A DNA stretch of 64,000 bases, taken from the NCBI RefSeq assembly GCF_003258355.1, contig NZ_QKPO01000006.1, positions 1 through 64,000 of the forward strand, read 5' to 3'. Position numbers and translations under genes: made by a program. Source of the stretch: Confluentibacter sediminis. GTDB lineage: Bacteria > Bacteroidota > Bacteroidia > Flavobacteriales > Flavobacteriaceae. The notes under the pieces were generated by a model that worked only from the letters and a program-made list of their open reading frames with translations, ran no database searches and was not told the DNA's origin. This document shows positions 1 to 7,788 of the stretch, piece after piece (position 1 is the stretch's first letter; every line of letters begins with the position of its first letter).

Positions 1-115
1 AAGATACGAATTTAAAAAGAATCATTAATGGTTTTTAAGAAGAAGTTTTTGCGCAGTCTGACGGTCTGTGTATGATGTCGTAGCTGACGTTAGGAAGCTA
101 TGCATTATACACCTT

Positions 116-125
116 GTTGTGAATC
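116..125. repeat. Left arm of a 10-bp inverted repeat enclosing the 1256-aa gene
   Basis: GTTGTGAATC here is the exact reverse complement of GATTCACAAC at 3916-3925. The arms sit 9 bases beyond the stop and 10 bases before the start of the single gene between them, so the pair encloses exactly one gene. This could be a cassette boundary, a hairpin in the transcript, or chance; no target-site duplication was identified. Confidence 0.5.
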
Positions 126-134
126 GTATTTAAT

Positions 135-3100
135 CTAACCTCTGAGCTTGTATTCGTTTGCTTTGTGCCTCGCTATCAACTCACTTATTGTTTCTTTCAT
201 GCCATTCGGTAGAGATTTGATGTTCTTTACTATGTACAAATAGTCTAAAATAAATGTAGGGCTGAAGATTTCTTCTAAAACTTCTTTTGCATCTGTCTTA
301 TCCGATTCATCCAAATAATGCAAAAAATCATTTAGCCACCTAGAATATTCCCACACTATTCGATTTACTTCGCCAGAAGATATAAGGGAATCTCTGTTTT
401 GTTTTAATTCATTGAGAACAGCAGTCGCAAAAATTTTCGGGTCACCGTTAGCGTCATATTGATTTACTATTTCATCTCTTGTTTCGAGTAAATTTCGGTT
501 ATAAAGATTCTTGAATTTTAGACGATCATTATACCTTTTAAAAAAATCAATGTAGATCTGAAATATTTCATGGGAGCTTTTTTTGTGGTAAACTTCATCA
601 AATTTACTTACAATGAAACTTTCAACCCGTAGTTGAGACCATTTATGCCACTGAGAACTGTAGAATTCTTCAGAGCTTTCTAGCGTCATCAAATCAGCAA
701 AGTATTCTTCTAAGCGATCTAAACCTGTCGCGTCAATAAGTTTTTCTGACTCAACTGCTGCTTCGAAGAATTTTCTGATATTTTGTTTAGTTTCTGAGGG
801 GAGTTTCACATACAAGTTATTCTTCAGAGGATCGATAATATGGAAGCATTCAGAAATGATAGTGCTATCAAGATTACTGCGTAACGTCTTAATTGTAGTC
901 TTTATATAAAAGTTGAGTAAATCAAAATCGATCTCTTCTTTTGGGATGTGCCATAAAAAAACACTTAACAAATGCAGAAATCTCATTGAACTATATATTC
1001 TACTATCTTTCTTAAGATCATGAAATATCTGATTGGCCAGTTCAGGAGATAGTTCTATTCTTTCGTTAATTAATATGGTATCCAATTCATTGATAAACTT
1101 CAATTCCGACTCTTTAATTAATTCACTGGTATCTAACAGTTCTAGGAATTCAGTATTTAACTTTTCATAAATTGCTTTTGATTCTTCATAGTCATTGTTT
1201 TCCTTCAAATATTGATATTCCCAAAATCTATTTTCAATTTCTATTAACTTATCATTATTAGTCGTTTCAAACTTGTCGTAAGCATATGATAAATAATTTT
1301 TTTGATCCTTATACACTAAAATTTGCTTTGTGAGCTCAAGTCTTTTGGGGCTTGATAGATAGTGTTGAATTCTTCTTTCTCTATATATCCAATATAGAAT
1401 TATTCTGTTATCAAAATTGTGATCTTTTAAAATTTCAATTAAAGCCTTGATCTCACTATCGCTATTCCCTCCTCCAATGAAGGATTGCTTTGTTGTAAAG
1501 ATGCGAGCATAAATCTCAGGAATATTAAAGCTTATGTTGATTTGAAGTTGAAGTGAGACCGAGGCTTTGAATTTACTATGCCATTTAGTATACCATTCTG
1601 AGATTTTATCATTATCCACTTTTGAGAATGATTGTATGAGTCTTGCCTGAGAATAGTAAAGATCGACTAAAGGCAACTTTAGTTCTAGTTGATTGAACAA
1701 GAACTCACAATCTATATATTGATTTGCTACCCATTCATAGCTTTCTCTCATCCCTCCTTCTTGATGAAATAAAGTATTGAAATCTGAATCATGAAGTCTT
1801 TGATGACTTGAATTACTTTGCTTAAGGCACAGCCAATAATGTACAGCTAAAGCATTCCAGTAAATCCTTAACGTTCTTAATGCTAATTCGTGAGTTTCTA
1901 TCTGATCAACTCTTTTAACAAGAGAATCTAAGGTGCTAAGAAATAATTTAATTTTTTCTTGTTCCAAGTAGACATCAAGGAGTAGAAAACGATACCTCAT
2001 TTCAAATATTGGAAAGTCACTTTTTAATGGTAATGCTAAATCATCAGTTAACCGTAAATCTTTTCGAAGCTGAAAAACAAACCCATCTGCCTCTCTAATT
2101 CTAAGATGTAAAAGGAGTAAGTAGTACAAGTTGCTTAGCCATGGCTTTTCCTTGATCCTTTGATGATCTTCCAAAGACTCTATTTCGGACAATAATGATA
2201 AGGGCTGCTCTTTCGCTAACAACCTTCTATATGCAGAAAAAACTCGTTTTGAAAGTATACTCTCTTCCTGAGTAAGAAGCTCATCTAATTCGAAATGAGC
2301 ATCACCGGAAAGCTCAAATAGATATGCAGAATAATAAGCTAGCTTCTCTCTTTCTATCAAAGTGAGACTCTCGTCCTTAATTAATGAGTTCAATTGATTT
2401 AATGCTTTAAAAAATTGTTGAAATGTTCGAAAAGAAAGGTGACTAAATAAACTATCTAATAGGTTGACAATGTCGATGTGGATTTCCTTTAAAAGTTCCT
2501 CACAATTGGAAATACCATTGTGGTTCTGCTTGATGAAATTAATCCTATAAAGAATGCGTTTTGCCAACAAATCTTCCATCCCAATTACATAATCTCTCAG
2601 GTATTTTTTGATCCAAAATAATTGTATAAGTATCAAAGTACTCTTGTCAAGGGAGCTTTCAAGAATTATTCTCAATTTGTAAGGAATCACAAAAGCACCG
2701 GTCGCAAAATGTCTACTTTGAAAAAAATCCTCAATCTGCTTAAGCCTAGTTGCTAATTCAAAATAGTCCGGGTTATTGGTCATTGTATAGCACAGATGGG
2801 AATTTAGCGAAGTGATAATGTTTTTGGGGGTGTTAATAAAAAGCTCATTTATCTTATTGGAATTCCATCTCTCTATATGATGCCGATTCCCACTGAACGC
2901 TAAAAATTTCAATATGTCATATTCTGAGAAAACATTTTTATTGTCATTTTTCTCAATTTGATCTGTCCATTTTTTTTTCAATTGATTAATGGCTCTTTTT
3001 TCATCCTTAGAAATCAGGTAGTTCCCTTCAAGATCTAACTCAGGATTTAGGCCTATGATTTCTCTTAGTTCTTCGTTATTGTATGGCTTAAGTTCTAAAA

Positions 3101-3905
3101 GGTAATTAACATAGTGTTTTTCTCTGCAAACCGTCATCAAATCATCCAGATTATCTGACTTAGAAGTAAAGAGGAAAACCCAAGTACATCCAAATCGATT
3201 AGCACCATCATATGAATTCATTAAATCGAGGAGAAAATGGTATGGCTCCTCATCTAATAGTTCAGCATTATCAACTACTACTACCGTAGGTTTTTTTCTG
3301 AAACCCCTCTTATTCAAATATCGAATAATACGTTCTTTTTCAAAGGAGAAAGAATCATCCTGTTGTTTCTTTTTTTCGATTCTGCTCTTCAGGTTTTTAG
3401 GAATGAAAGTGAAAAAACTGAGTACTCCTAAAACTGATAGAAAAATACCTGCAAACTGCTGTAACGTTGGTGTTGAAAGTTTTCCGACATTGAATTGGTA
3501 GGATGAGATAATTAAAAGTGATATTATTCCAATACTTGCAACCATAAAACCAAACCTAGTTTTTTGGTCAAGACGCCTTATTTGATTTGTCAATGAGTTG
3601 TAGTTATTAACCAGACTCTTTAGGATCACATTAAAGTTTGCATTTACATAGTGTGTGTCTTCTAACGTATCCTCTCGTTTGACATCAAAGAATATGGAAC
3701 AAGAACTCCGATTCATCGATTGTCTCTTCATGGAACCGATCAAATCTTTTTGAAACTCTTTCAGAAATGTAGTATTGTGATTATTTTCTGAAGATGTAAT
3801 CGTGAAAACAGTATTCGTTCGTTTCAAAGATTTCTCAACCTCACCCGAGAACCTAGGTGCGAAGTTCTTTCCGTTTTCTCGTAATCTTGATTTCTGATCA
3901 ATCAT
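135..3905 (-). CDS. Large membrane-anchored P-loop NTPase-like protein of unknown function
   Basis: This 1256-residue protein is not recognised as a named family. Near residues 36-47 is a degenerate Walker A-like stretch (SSENNHNTTF) that lacks the usual GKT/S. Two hydrophobic segments follow at about 119-136 and 151-169. A convincing Walker B strand, TVVVVDNAELLDE, lies at about 207-219 and is followed by a second strand ending FLFTS, as in KAP/STAND-type AAA NTPases. The remaining ~900 residues are charged and look alpha-helical, like a helical-repeat sensor. The layout (degenerate NTPase, two membrane helices, long helical C-terminus) recalls KAP or STAND proteins, some of which act in antiphage defence, but that role is only inferred. 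The gene stands alone, is AT-rich compared with the genes that follow, and is enclosed by a 10-bp inverted repeat. The start at 3905 is the only good one. Confidence 0.8.
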   Translation of the reverse strand: MIDQKSRLRENGKNFAPRFSGEVEKSLKRTNTVFTITSSENNHNTTFLKEFQKDLIGSMKRQSMNRSSCSIFFDVKREDTLEDTHYVNANFNVILKSLVNNYNSLTNQIRRLDQKTRFGFMVASIGIISLLIISSYQFNVGKLSTPTLQQFAGIFLSVLGVLSFFTFIPKNLKSRIEKKKQQDDSFSFEKERIIRYLNKRGFRKKPTVVVVDNAELLDEEPYHFLLDLMNSYDGANRFGCTWVFLFTSKSDNLDDLMTVCREKHYVNYLLELKPYNNEELREIIGLNPELDLEGNYLISKDEKRAINQLKKKWTDQIEKNDNKNVFSEYDILKFLAFSGNRHHIERWNSNKINELFINTPKNIITSLNSHLCYTMTNNPDYFELATRLKQIEDFFQSRHFATGAFVIPYKLRIILESSLDKSTLILIQLFWIKKYLRDYVIGMEDLLAKRILYRINFIKQNHNGISNCEELLKEIHIDIVNLLDSLFSHLSFRTFQQFFKALNQLNSLIKDESLTLIEREKLAYYSAYLFELSGDAHFELDELLTQEESILSKRVFSAYRRLLAKEQPLSLLSEIESLEDHQRIKEKPWLSNLYYLLLLHLRIREADGFVFQLRKDLRLTDDLALPLKSDFPIFEMRYRFLLLDVYLEQEKIKLFLSTLDSLVKRVDQIETHELALRTLRIYWNALAVHYWLCLKQSNSSHQRLHDSDFNTLFHQEGGMRESYEWVANQYIDCEFLFNQLELKLPLVDLYYSQARLIQSFSKVDNDKISEWYTKWHSKFKASVSLQLQINISFNIPEIYARIFTTKQSFIGGGNSDSEIKALIEILKDHNFDNRIILYWIYRERRIQHYLSSPKRLELTKQILVYKDQKNYLSYAYDKFETTNNDKLIEIENRFWEYQYLKENNDYEESKAIYEKLNTEFLELLDTSELIKESELKFINELDTILINERIELSPELANQIFHDLKKDSRIYSSMRFLHLLSVFLWHIPKEEIDFDLLNFYIKTTIKTLRSNLDSTIISECFHIIDPLKNNLYVKLPSETKQNIRKFFEAAVESEKLIDATGLDRLEEYFADLMTLESSEEFYSSQWHKWSQLRVESFIVSKFDEVYHKKSSHEIFQIYIDFFKRYNDRLKFKNLYNRNLLETRDEIVNQYDANGDPKIFATAVLNELKQNRDSLISSGEVNRIVWEYSRWLNDFLHYLDESDKTDAKEVLEEIFSPTFILDYLYIVKNIKSLPNGMKETISELIARHKANEYKLRG

Positions 3906-3915
3906 CGGCTTTTAT

Positions 3916-3925
3916 GATTCACAAC
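3916..3925. repeat. Right arm of the 10-bp inverted repeat
   Basis: GATTCACAAC, the reverse complement of the arm at 116-125, lies 10 bases upstream of the start codon of the 1256-residue gene. Confidence 0.5.
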
Positions 3926-4392
3926 TTGTTTATATGCGGAACTTTCTTCTGCTTATCCAACCAAATTGGCAGGATATGCCCAAGTTTTAACATATTTTAT
4001 TCCGTATACTTTTTTATTTATTTTGCTTTTTCACAACACCAACCAATATTAACCTTTTCTTACAAAAAAACCAAATAATTTAATAGTATTTACAAGCCCC
4101 CAGCAAAATCAAGCGGCTCCCCCTTGATACCCTGTTATAAACATTGCAAACACTTAGGTGCCTTTTCATGTTTTTTACGCTTGTCTTGATGCATTAACGA
4201 TAGGTCATGCTTTTAACAAGTCCATAACAAGTCCATAACAGGTCTATAACAAGTCCATAATAAATATGGACTTGTTATAGATTTAATATGCATTAATTAT
4301 GCACTTTTATAAAACAAAACAAAAGGAGGTTCTTAAAAAAAGCTTGTAGGGGTTAAAGATTGAGTATCAACCTTATTAAAAAACCTGATATC
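3926..4392. other. Intergenic region between the lone NTPase-like gene and the pseudogene
   Basis: About 470 bases without a supported gene. The first part is AT-rich and holds no coding signal I trust. The middle carries a short C-rich stretch near 4097-4130. The last third holds the 11-bp repeat array at 4215-4276 and a purine-rich AAAAGGAGGTT at 4322-4331, which is too far (about 60 bases) from the likely ATG at 4393 to be its ribosome site. Confidence 0.5.
4215..4276. repeat. Array of 11-bp repeats (four direct, one inverted)
   Basis: AACAAGTCCAT occurs at 4215-4225, 4226-4236 and 4248-4258. A two-mismatch copy (AACAGGTCTAT) lies at 4237-4247, so four units abut with no spacer. After seven bases the exact reverse complement ATGGACTTGTT follows at 4266-4276. 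An 11-bp period places every unit on the same face of the helix, as in operator or iteron arrays. The array lies about 115 bases upstream of the pseudogene's ATG. A protein-binding array and simple replication slippage are both possible. Confidence 0.75.
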
Positions 4393-5277
4393 ATGGCAAA
4401 ACCTATAAACGATGGCGCGCTAAGTGGCGCTCTAGGCAATGTGGTGTTTGTAAACAAAGGCCGTTATACCTATGCGCGCACCAAACCCACCAAAGTAAAA
4501 CAAACCGCCAGCACTAAGGCGGCAGCCAATACCTTTGGCTGGGTAAGCCAACAGGACAAAAAATTCAGGTTTGCCTTGACTCAGGCATATACACTCATAA
4601 CGGACAGTTATTATGCAGCACGGCACCGTGCCAGCATGGCCAAGGCACTGAACGCTAGCGTACCGCCTGCTTCTTTGGCATTAAACATGCCCCAAGCACT
4701 AGAAGGGTTTGAGTTCAACAGCCAGGTACCATGGACTAAAACCTGCCGTTTCTATAGGGCGTTTACCCAAGGGGACAGCCACATGGCAGCGTGCCTCATC
4801 ACCGCCCTCACCTTAGGGTAAAATATAAAACCGCCCCAGGCGGTGCGCAGTGCCCACCTGCAACTGCATGCCTTTATGGTGGATCACAACCAACCCAACA
4901 TCGATTTAGTACCCATAAGCAGTTATGAGCGTACGCTACAGCCTCTTAAAACCTTGCCGGAAGCCCTTTGGAGTTTTCACCTCCCCACCCAACCAGCTTG
5001 GTTGCTGGTCGTAGGCACCATGACTTTTGAGTTTAGACAGCCAACGGTGCCTACCCATTTACGGGGCTGTTCGTCCTATTTGTTTACCAAGGAGGTGTAA
5101 TCCCCGAGTAAGGAGCGCAACAACAAAACCAACGGCTTCATGACAGTCCCCATAACCATGGAAGTGGCCATAGGCTTAAAAACAAAAAATCCCTCCCACA
5201 GCGGAGAAGGCCTTATAGTGGTGAGAGAGGTAGGACTTTCAATAACTGCGCAATCACCTTTATCCTCCTTATTGTAA
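4393..5277 (+). pseudogene. Broken gene with two in-frame TAA codons (weakly DUF6266-like)
   Basis: One reading frame runs from the ATG at 4393 (MAKPINDGALSG) to a TAA at 5275-5277, broken only by TAA codons at 4819-4821 and 5098-5100. The three pieces share the frame exactly and the sequence after each stop still reads as ordinary protein (NIKPPQAV..., then SPSKERNNKTNGF...). Without the stops it would encode 294 residues. The N-terminal pattern (small Gly/Ala-rich start, then T/A-rich K-P-T motif) weakly resembles DUF6266 proteins of Bacteroidota; this is not firm. Each TAA could have come from CAA by one transition. Nonsense decay is the simplest reading; stop-codon readthrough is less likely. 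GC content is visibly higher than in the NTPase-like gene upstream. Confidence 0.7.
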
Positions 5278-5327
5278 GCACAGGTGGTGTCGTTCAGCAA
5301 ATGTCGTACCAAAATCAAAGGAATTAT

Positions 5328-5702
5328 TTAAGCACAAGTTTTACAAGTCCCCGTTAAAACACAATTTACATGCTCCACAATATAAGCCTCCGAAAGCGAA
5401 AAATGGACTTCAATAGGCAGGCACTCAATCGTGTCGCAGGTGGTGCATCTAAAATGGAAATGATGTACGGGTTTTTTGTGGCCATCACATTTTTTGCATA
5501 AAGCAAAATACTGTTTCCCATCTTCGGCTACCACTTTATGCAAAATCCCATCCTCACAAAAGCGGTTTAAGACACGATAAATGGTGGCTCTGTTAATTGT
5601 AATGTCGATGTGCTGCTCAATGGCATCTTGGCTCATGGCCTTACCCGACTTTGCCAACACGTCCATCACAGCCTCCTTGGTAGGGGTGTTTCTTCTTTTC
5701 AT
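5328..5702 (-). CDS. Fur-family metal-responsive repressor (Zur-like)
   Basis: A 124-residue Fur-superfamily regulator. The winged-helix DNA-binding part covers about residues 5-65, including the recognition-helix region NRATIYRVLNRF. The dimerisation/metal part follows: HHFHF at 80-84, CTTC at 86-89 and CKTC at 120-123, the paired CxxC motifs that hold structural zinc in Fur and Zur. It is short for Fur (usually about 140-150 residues), as Zur-like members often are. It is divergent from the metal-island genes. A perfect palindrome, TGCGAATGATTCGCA, lies 8 bases upstream of its start, so autorepression is likely. The neighbouring MerC-like, TonB-receptor and COG0523 genes favour zinc as the sensed metal; this is inferred from context and not from residues unique to Zur. 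Confidence 0.9.
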   Translation of the reverse strand: MKRRNTPTKEAVMDVLAKSGKAMSQDAIEQHIDITINRATIYRVLNRFCEDGILHKVVAEDGKQYFALCKKCDGHKKPVHHFHFRCTTCDTIECLPIEVHFSLSEAYIVEHVNCVLTGTCKTCA

Positions 5703-5709
5703 TAGTTAA

Positions 5710-5724
5710 TGCGAATGATTCGCA
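5710..5724. promoter_or_regulatory. Fur/Zur-type operator, box 1
   Basis: TGCGAATGATTCGCA is a perfect 7-1-7 palindrome 8 bases upstream of the repressor start. It shares TGCGA-N5-TYGCA with boxes at 5734-5748 and 5786-5800. Such a site would block transcription of the repressor gene itself. Confidence 0.75.
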
Positions 5725-5733
5725 ACAATTTAT

Positions 5734-5748
5734 TGCGATTGTATTGCA
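5734..5748. promoter_or_regulatory. Fur/Zur-type operator, box 2
   Basis: TGCGATTGTATTGCA fits TGCGA-N5-TYGCA and is flanked by further symmetric AT pairs (the dyad ATTGC...GCAAT spans 5732-5750). It overlaps the -33 TTG of the promoter that reads toward the flavoprotein gene, so a bound repressor would block RNA polymerase. Confidence 0.7.
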
Positions 5749-5773
5749 ATAGTATAAAAAAATAATATATTTG
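5744..5773 (+). promoter_or_regulatory. Bacteroidota-type promoter for the metal island
   Basis: TTG at 5744-5746 and TATATTTG at 5766-5773 are 19 bases apart, matching the TTG / TAnnTTTG promoter pattern of Bacteroidota. Transcription would begin near 5780, giving a leader of about 130 bases before the ATG at 5911. Operator box 2 overlaps the -33 element and box 3 lies just past the expected start point. Confidence 0.6.
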
Positions 5774-5785
5774 CAAACATATTAA

Positions 5786-5800
5786 TGCGACATTTTTGCA
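5786..5800. promoter_or_regulatory. Fur/Zur-type operator, box 3
   Basis: TGCGACATTTTTGCA fits TGCGA-N5-TYGCA and sits just downstream of the predicted start of transcription, a position suited to repression. It is less symmetric inside than box 1. Confidence 0.55.
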
Positions 5801-5811
5801 TTTAAACCCAT

Positions 5812-5881
5812 AGTGGTGGCTACACATGCCCTGATCCTAACAGACCATGTGGGGATTTGGTTCTTAACAAGACCCACCATT
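5812..5881 (+). other. Possible structured 5' leader of the flavoprotein gene
   Basis: In the predicted leader, AGTGGTGG (5812-5819) can pair with CCACCATT (5874-5881, one G-U pair), enclosing a second stem, CACATG (5823-5828) with CATGTG (5846-5851). The ATG follows 29 bases after the outer stem. No known riboswitch class was recognised. Confidence 0.35.
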
Positions 5882-5910
5882 AATAGTGGTTTTTACAAAA
5901 AATTAAAACG

Positions 5911-6819
5911 ATGACAAGAACAGAAGACTTTGAGGTGATTATTGTAGGAGGCAGTTATGCCGGACTTTCCGCAGCCATGGCCCTGGGGCGCTCCTTACGG
6001 AAGGTACTGATTATTGATGCAGGCAAGCCCTGTAACAGACAAACCCCGCACTCCCATAACTTTTTAACCCAAGATGGAAAAACACCCAAAGAAATTTCCA
6101 CCATCGCCAAACAGCAAGTGGCGCGTTATTCAACGGTATCTTTTATAAATGACTTTGCCGTTAGCGGCAAAAAGCACCCTACAGGCTTTGAGATTGAAAC
6201 CCAAAGCGGCCAGGTATTTACAGCACAAAAAATAATTCTAGCCACCGGTGTTCAAGATCTCATGCCCGACATCCAAGGGTTTGCAGCCTGTTGGGGCATT
6301 TCCGTCATCCATTGCCCTTATTGCCACGGTTACGAACACAAAGCGGAAAAAACAGCCCTTATAGCCAATGGCGAAAGGGCCTTACACCTCGCGTCGTTGG
6401 TGAATAACCTCACGGATGATCTGACCATTTTAACCAATGGCCCTATGGATTTTGAAGCCGCCGCGTTAAAAAAATTCCAAGCACACCACATAGACGTGAA
6501 GGAAAAGGAGATAGCAGCCATAGAACATGCCGATGGACATATGAAAAAAATAGTCTTTAAAGATGGGAGCAAGGAGACCTTTCTGGCGGCCTATGCAGCC
6601 ATCCCTTTTGAGCAAACCGTATCCATCCCGATGGCTCTAGGATGTGAATTAACAGCCCAGGGCCACATTCAAGTAGATGCTTTTCAGCAGACCACCGTAG
6701 AAGGTGTTTTTGCCTGCGGCGATAATGCCAGCCCCATGCGTGCGGTAGCCCATGCCGTAGCCACCGGAAATATGGCAGGAGCCATGGTGAATAAAACATT
6801 AACCGAAGCACACTTTTAA
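5911..6819 (+). CDS. Thioredoxin-reductase-like FAD/NAD(P)-dependent oxidoreductase
   Basis: A 302-residue flavoprotein of the thioredoxin reductase fold. The FAD-binding GGSYAGLS is at residues 13-20, a CPYCHGYE redox-type motif has Cys135 and Cys138, and the C-terminal FAD motif (GDNASPMRAV...) lies near 270. Thioredoxin reductases carry a CxxC at the same place, but the motif here has the CPYCHG form of a stand-alone subgroup whose physiological partner is often unknown. It probably shuttles electrons from NAD(P)H to a disulfide substrate in the cytoplasm. It is the first gene of the plus-strand metal-island series and lies directly behind the promoter with three Fur/Zur boxes, so repression by the neighbouring regulator is expected. 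A role in keeping metal-binding thiols reduced under metal stress is inference. Confidence 0.88.
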   Translation: MTRTEDFEVIIVGGSYAGLSAAMALGRSLRKVLIIDAGKPCNRQTPHSHNFLTQDGKTPKEISTIAKQQVARYSTVSFINDFAVSGKKHPTGFEIETQSGQVFTAQKIILATGVQDLMPDIQGFAACWGISVIHCPYCHGYEHKAEKTALIANGERALHLASLVNNLTDDLTILTNGPMDFEAAALKKFQAHHIDVKEKEIAAIEHADGHMKKIVFKDGSKETFLAAYAAIPFEQTVSIPMALGCELTAQGHIQVDAFQQTTVEGVFACGDNASPMRAVAHAVATGNMAGAMVNKTLTEAHF

Positions 6820-6832
6820 GTATGGGGGAGCC

Positions 6833-7021
6833 ATGATTGAAGGTTTTACCACAAACATCCCCAGCATCCATCACGCAGCAAGCGTGATAAAGACCCTTGA
6901 AAATAGATTTTTAGAATAGAAGATTAGTTTCGACATAGAACGCCCCATCATCCATTACCCTGACGAATACAGCATACTAAGGGTGGAAGGCGAGACCATT
7001 GAGATAGCTAAATATAAATGA
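6833..7021 (+). pseudogene. Small gene interrupted by an in-frame TAG
   Basis: One frame runs from the ATG at 6833 to a TGA at 7019-7021 with a single TAG at 6917-6919. It reads MIEGFTTNIPSIHHAASV..., TAG, then KISFDIERPIIHYPDEY.... Without the TAG it would give a 61-residue soluble protein. The part after the stop still looks like protein. The family is not recognised. It sits 13 bases after the flavoprotein gene and 7 bases before the MerC-like gene, so it is within the same operon. Decay by point mutation is likeliest. A 28-residue peptide ending at the TAG, or suppression of the TAG, cannot be excluded. Confidence 0.5.
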
Positions 7022-7028
7022 AACACAG

Positions 7029-7415
7029 ATGAAAATTAAAAATAACACCCTCGACATCATTGCCCTTTCAAGTTCCTTAATATGCGCCGTACATTGTGCA
7101 GCCATCCCTGTAGTACTGTCATTTTCCTCCCTAACCAGTCTGCACTTTCTAGAGAACCCCTTGATTGAATGGACTTTTATTTGTTTGGGCGTAGTGTTTG
7201 CCATCACCTCGCTTTGGCCCAGTTATAAAAAAATACATCACAATAAAAAACCACTGTTATACGTGGCATCAGGCTTTACCTTCATAGCCTTAGGACGACT
7301 GGATTTTACAGAACTATGGGAAATGGGCAATACCGTGCTTGGAGCTTCTTTGGTTTCGATAGCCCATTATGTTAATTGGAAATTATCAGGTACAAAAAGG
7401 GGGCATAAACATTAG
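7029..7415 (+). CDS. MerC-domain inner-membrane protein, putative metal transporter
   Basis: A 128-residue protein with about four hydrophobic segments. The first carries the MerC-type motif CAVHCAAIP at about residues 19-27, whose paired cysteines bind metal in MerC mercury-uptake proteins. The tail is His/Lys-rich (KRGHKH). No mercuric reductase or MerR regulator is nearby, and the gene lies behind Fur/Zur-type operators with other metal-uptake genes, so mercury resistance is unlikely. Import of zinc or a similar cation across the inner membrane is the better inference. The start at 7029 follows the end of the small broken gene by 7 bases, which supports cotranscription. Confidence 0.8.
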   Translation: MKIKNNTLDIIALSSSLICAVHCAAIPVVLSFSSLTSLHFLENPLIEWTFICLGVVFAITSLWPSYKKIHHNKKPLLYVASGFTFIALGRLDFTELWEMGNTVLGASLVSIAHYVNWKLSGTKRGHKH

Positions 7416-7476
7416 TTTCATTTAGAAGGGATGTTAGCACCCTAATTTTTAATTTATTTTAGTAAGTTTGCATCTC

Positions 7477-7788
7477 ATGAAACAAGGTCGCTTAAAACAT
7501 AGCATTACGTATTTGTTGCTTGTTGTTTTCATATCCATGAAAATGGCAGGGCTGCATGTGCTATCGCATACAGACGATAAAGACCATGCCTTGCATTGTG
7601 TGGTCTGCGACCAAGCCATCACCCATAATTTCACCCCGGCACTGACGCCCGATTCACAGGAGTTCGTTATAGGTGAGACGACAGCATACCTTGTTAAAAA
7701 GGAGATCAGCAAAAGCTATGGCTTTATCATCTCCAACACCCTTGCCGCCAATCAGCTTTTTTCCCGGCCCCCACCTTCGTTACTATAA
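7477..7788 (+). CDS. Small exported His/Cys protein of the metal island
   Basis: A 103-residue protein with one N-terminal hydrophobic segment (about residues 10-27), then a HALHCVVC stretch that looks like a metal site and a loosely conserved C-terminus ending FSRPPPSLL. The family is not recognised with confidence. Small proteins of this type occur beside metal TonB receptors in Bacteroidota. The ATG at 7477 is preferred to a TTG nine bases earlier because it leaves a cleaner hydrophobic N-terminus. A TAAGTTTG at 7463-7470 resembles a -7 element close enough to give a nearly leaderless transcript, but I see no good -33 element. A role as periplasmic metal carrier or receptor partner is inferred from position only. 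Confidence 0.6.
   Translation: MKQGRLKHSITYLLLVVFISMKMAGLHVLSHTDDKDHALHCVVCDQAITHNFTPALTPDSQEFVIGETTAYLVKKEISKSYGFIISNTLAANQLFSRPPPSLL

Noticed and set aside
3857-4078. 73-residue plus-strand ORF
   Set aside because: It overlaps the start of the NTPase-like gene on the other strand and is low-complexity Phe/Ile-rich sequence without a plausible family.
5076-5318. 80-residue minus-strand ORF
   Set aside because: It is antisense to the pseudogene frame, which continues in frame through this stretch; no start signal or family.
7029-7415. Mercury-resistance gene cluster
   Set aside because: Only a MerC-like protein is present; no MerR, MerA, MerP or MerT, and the regulator is of the Fur family.
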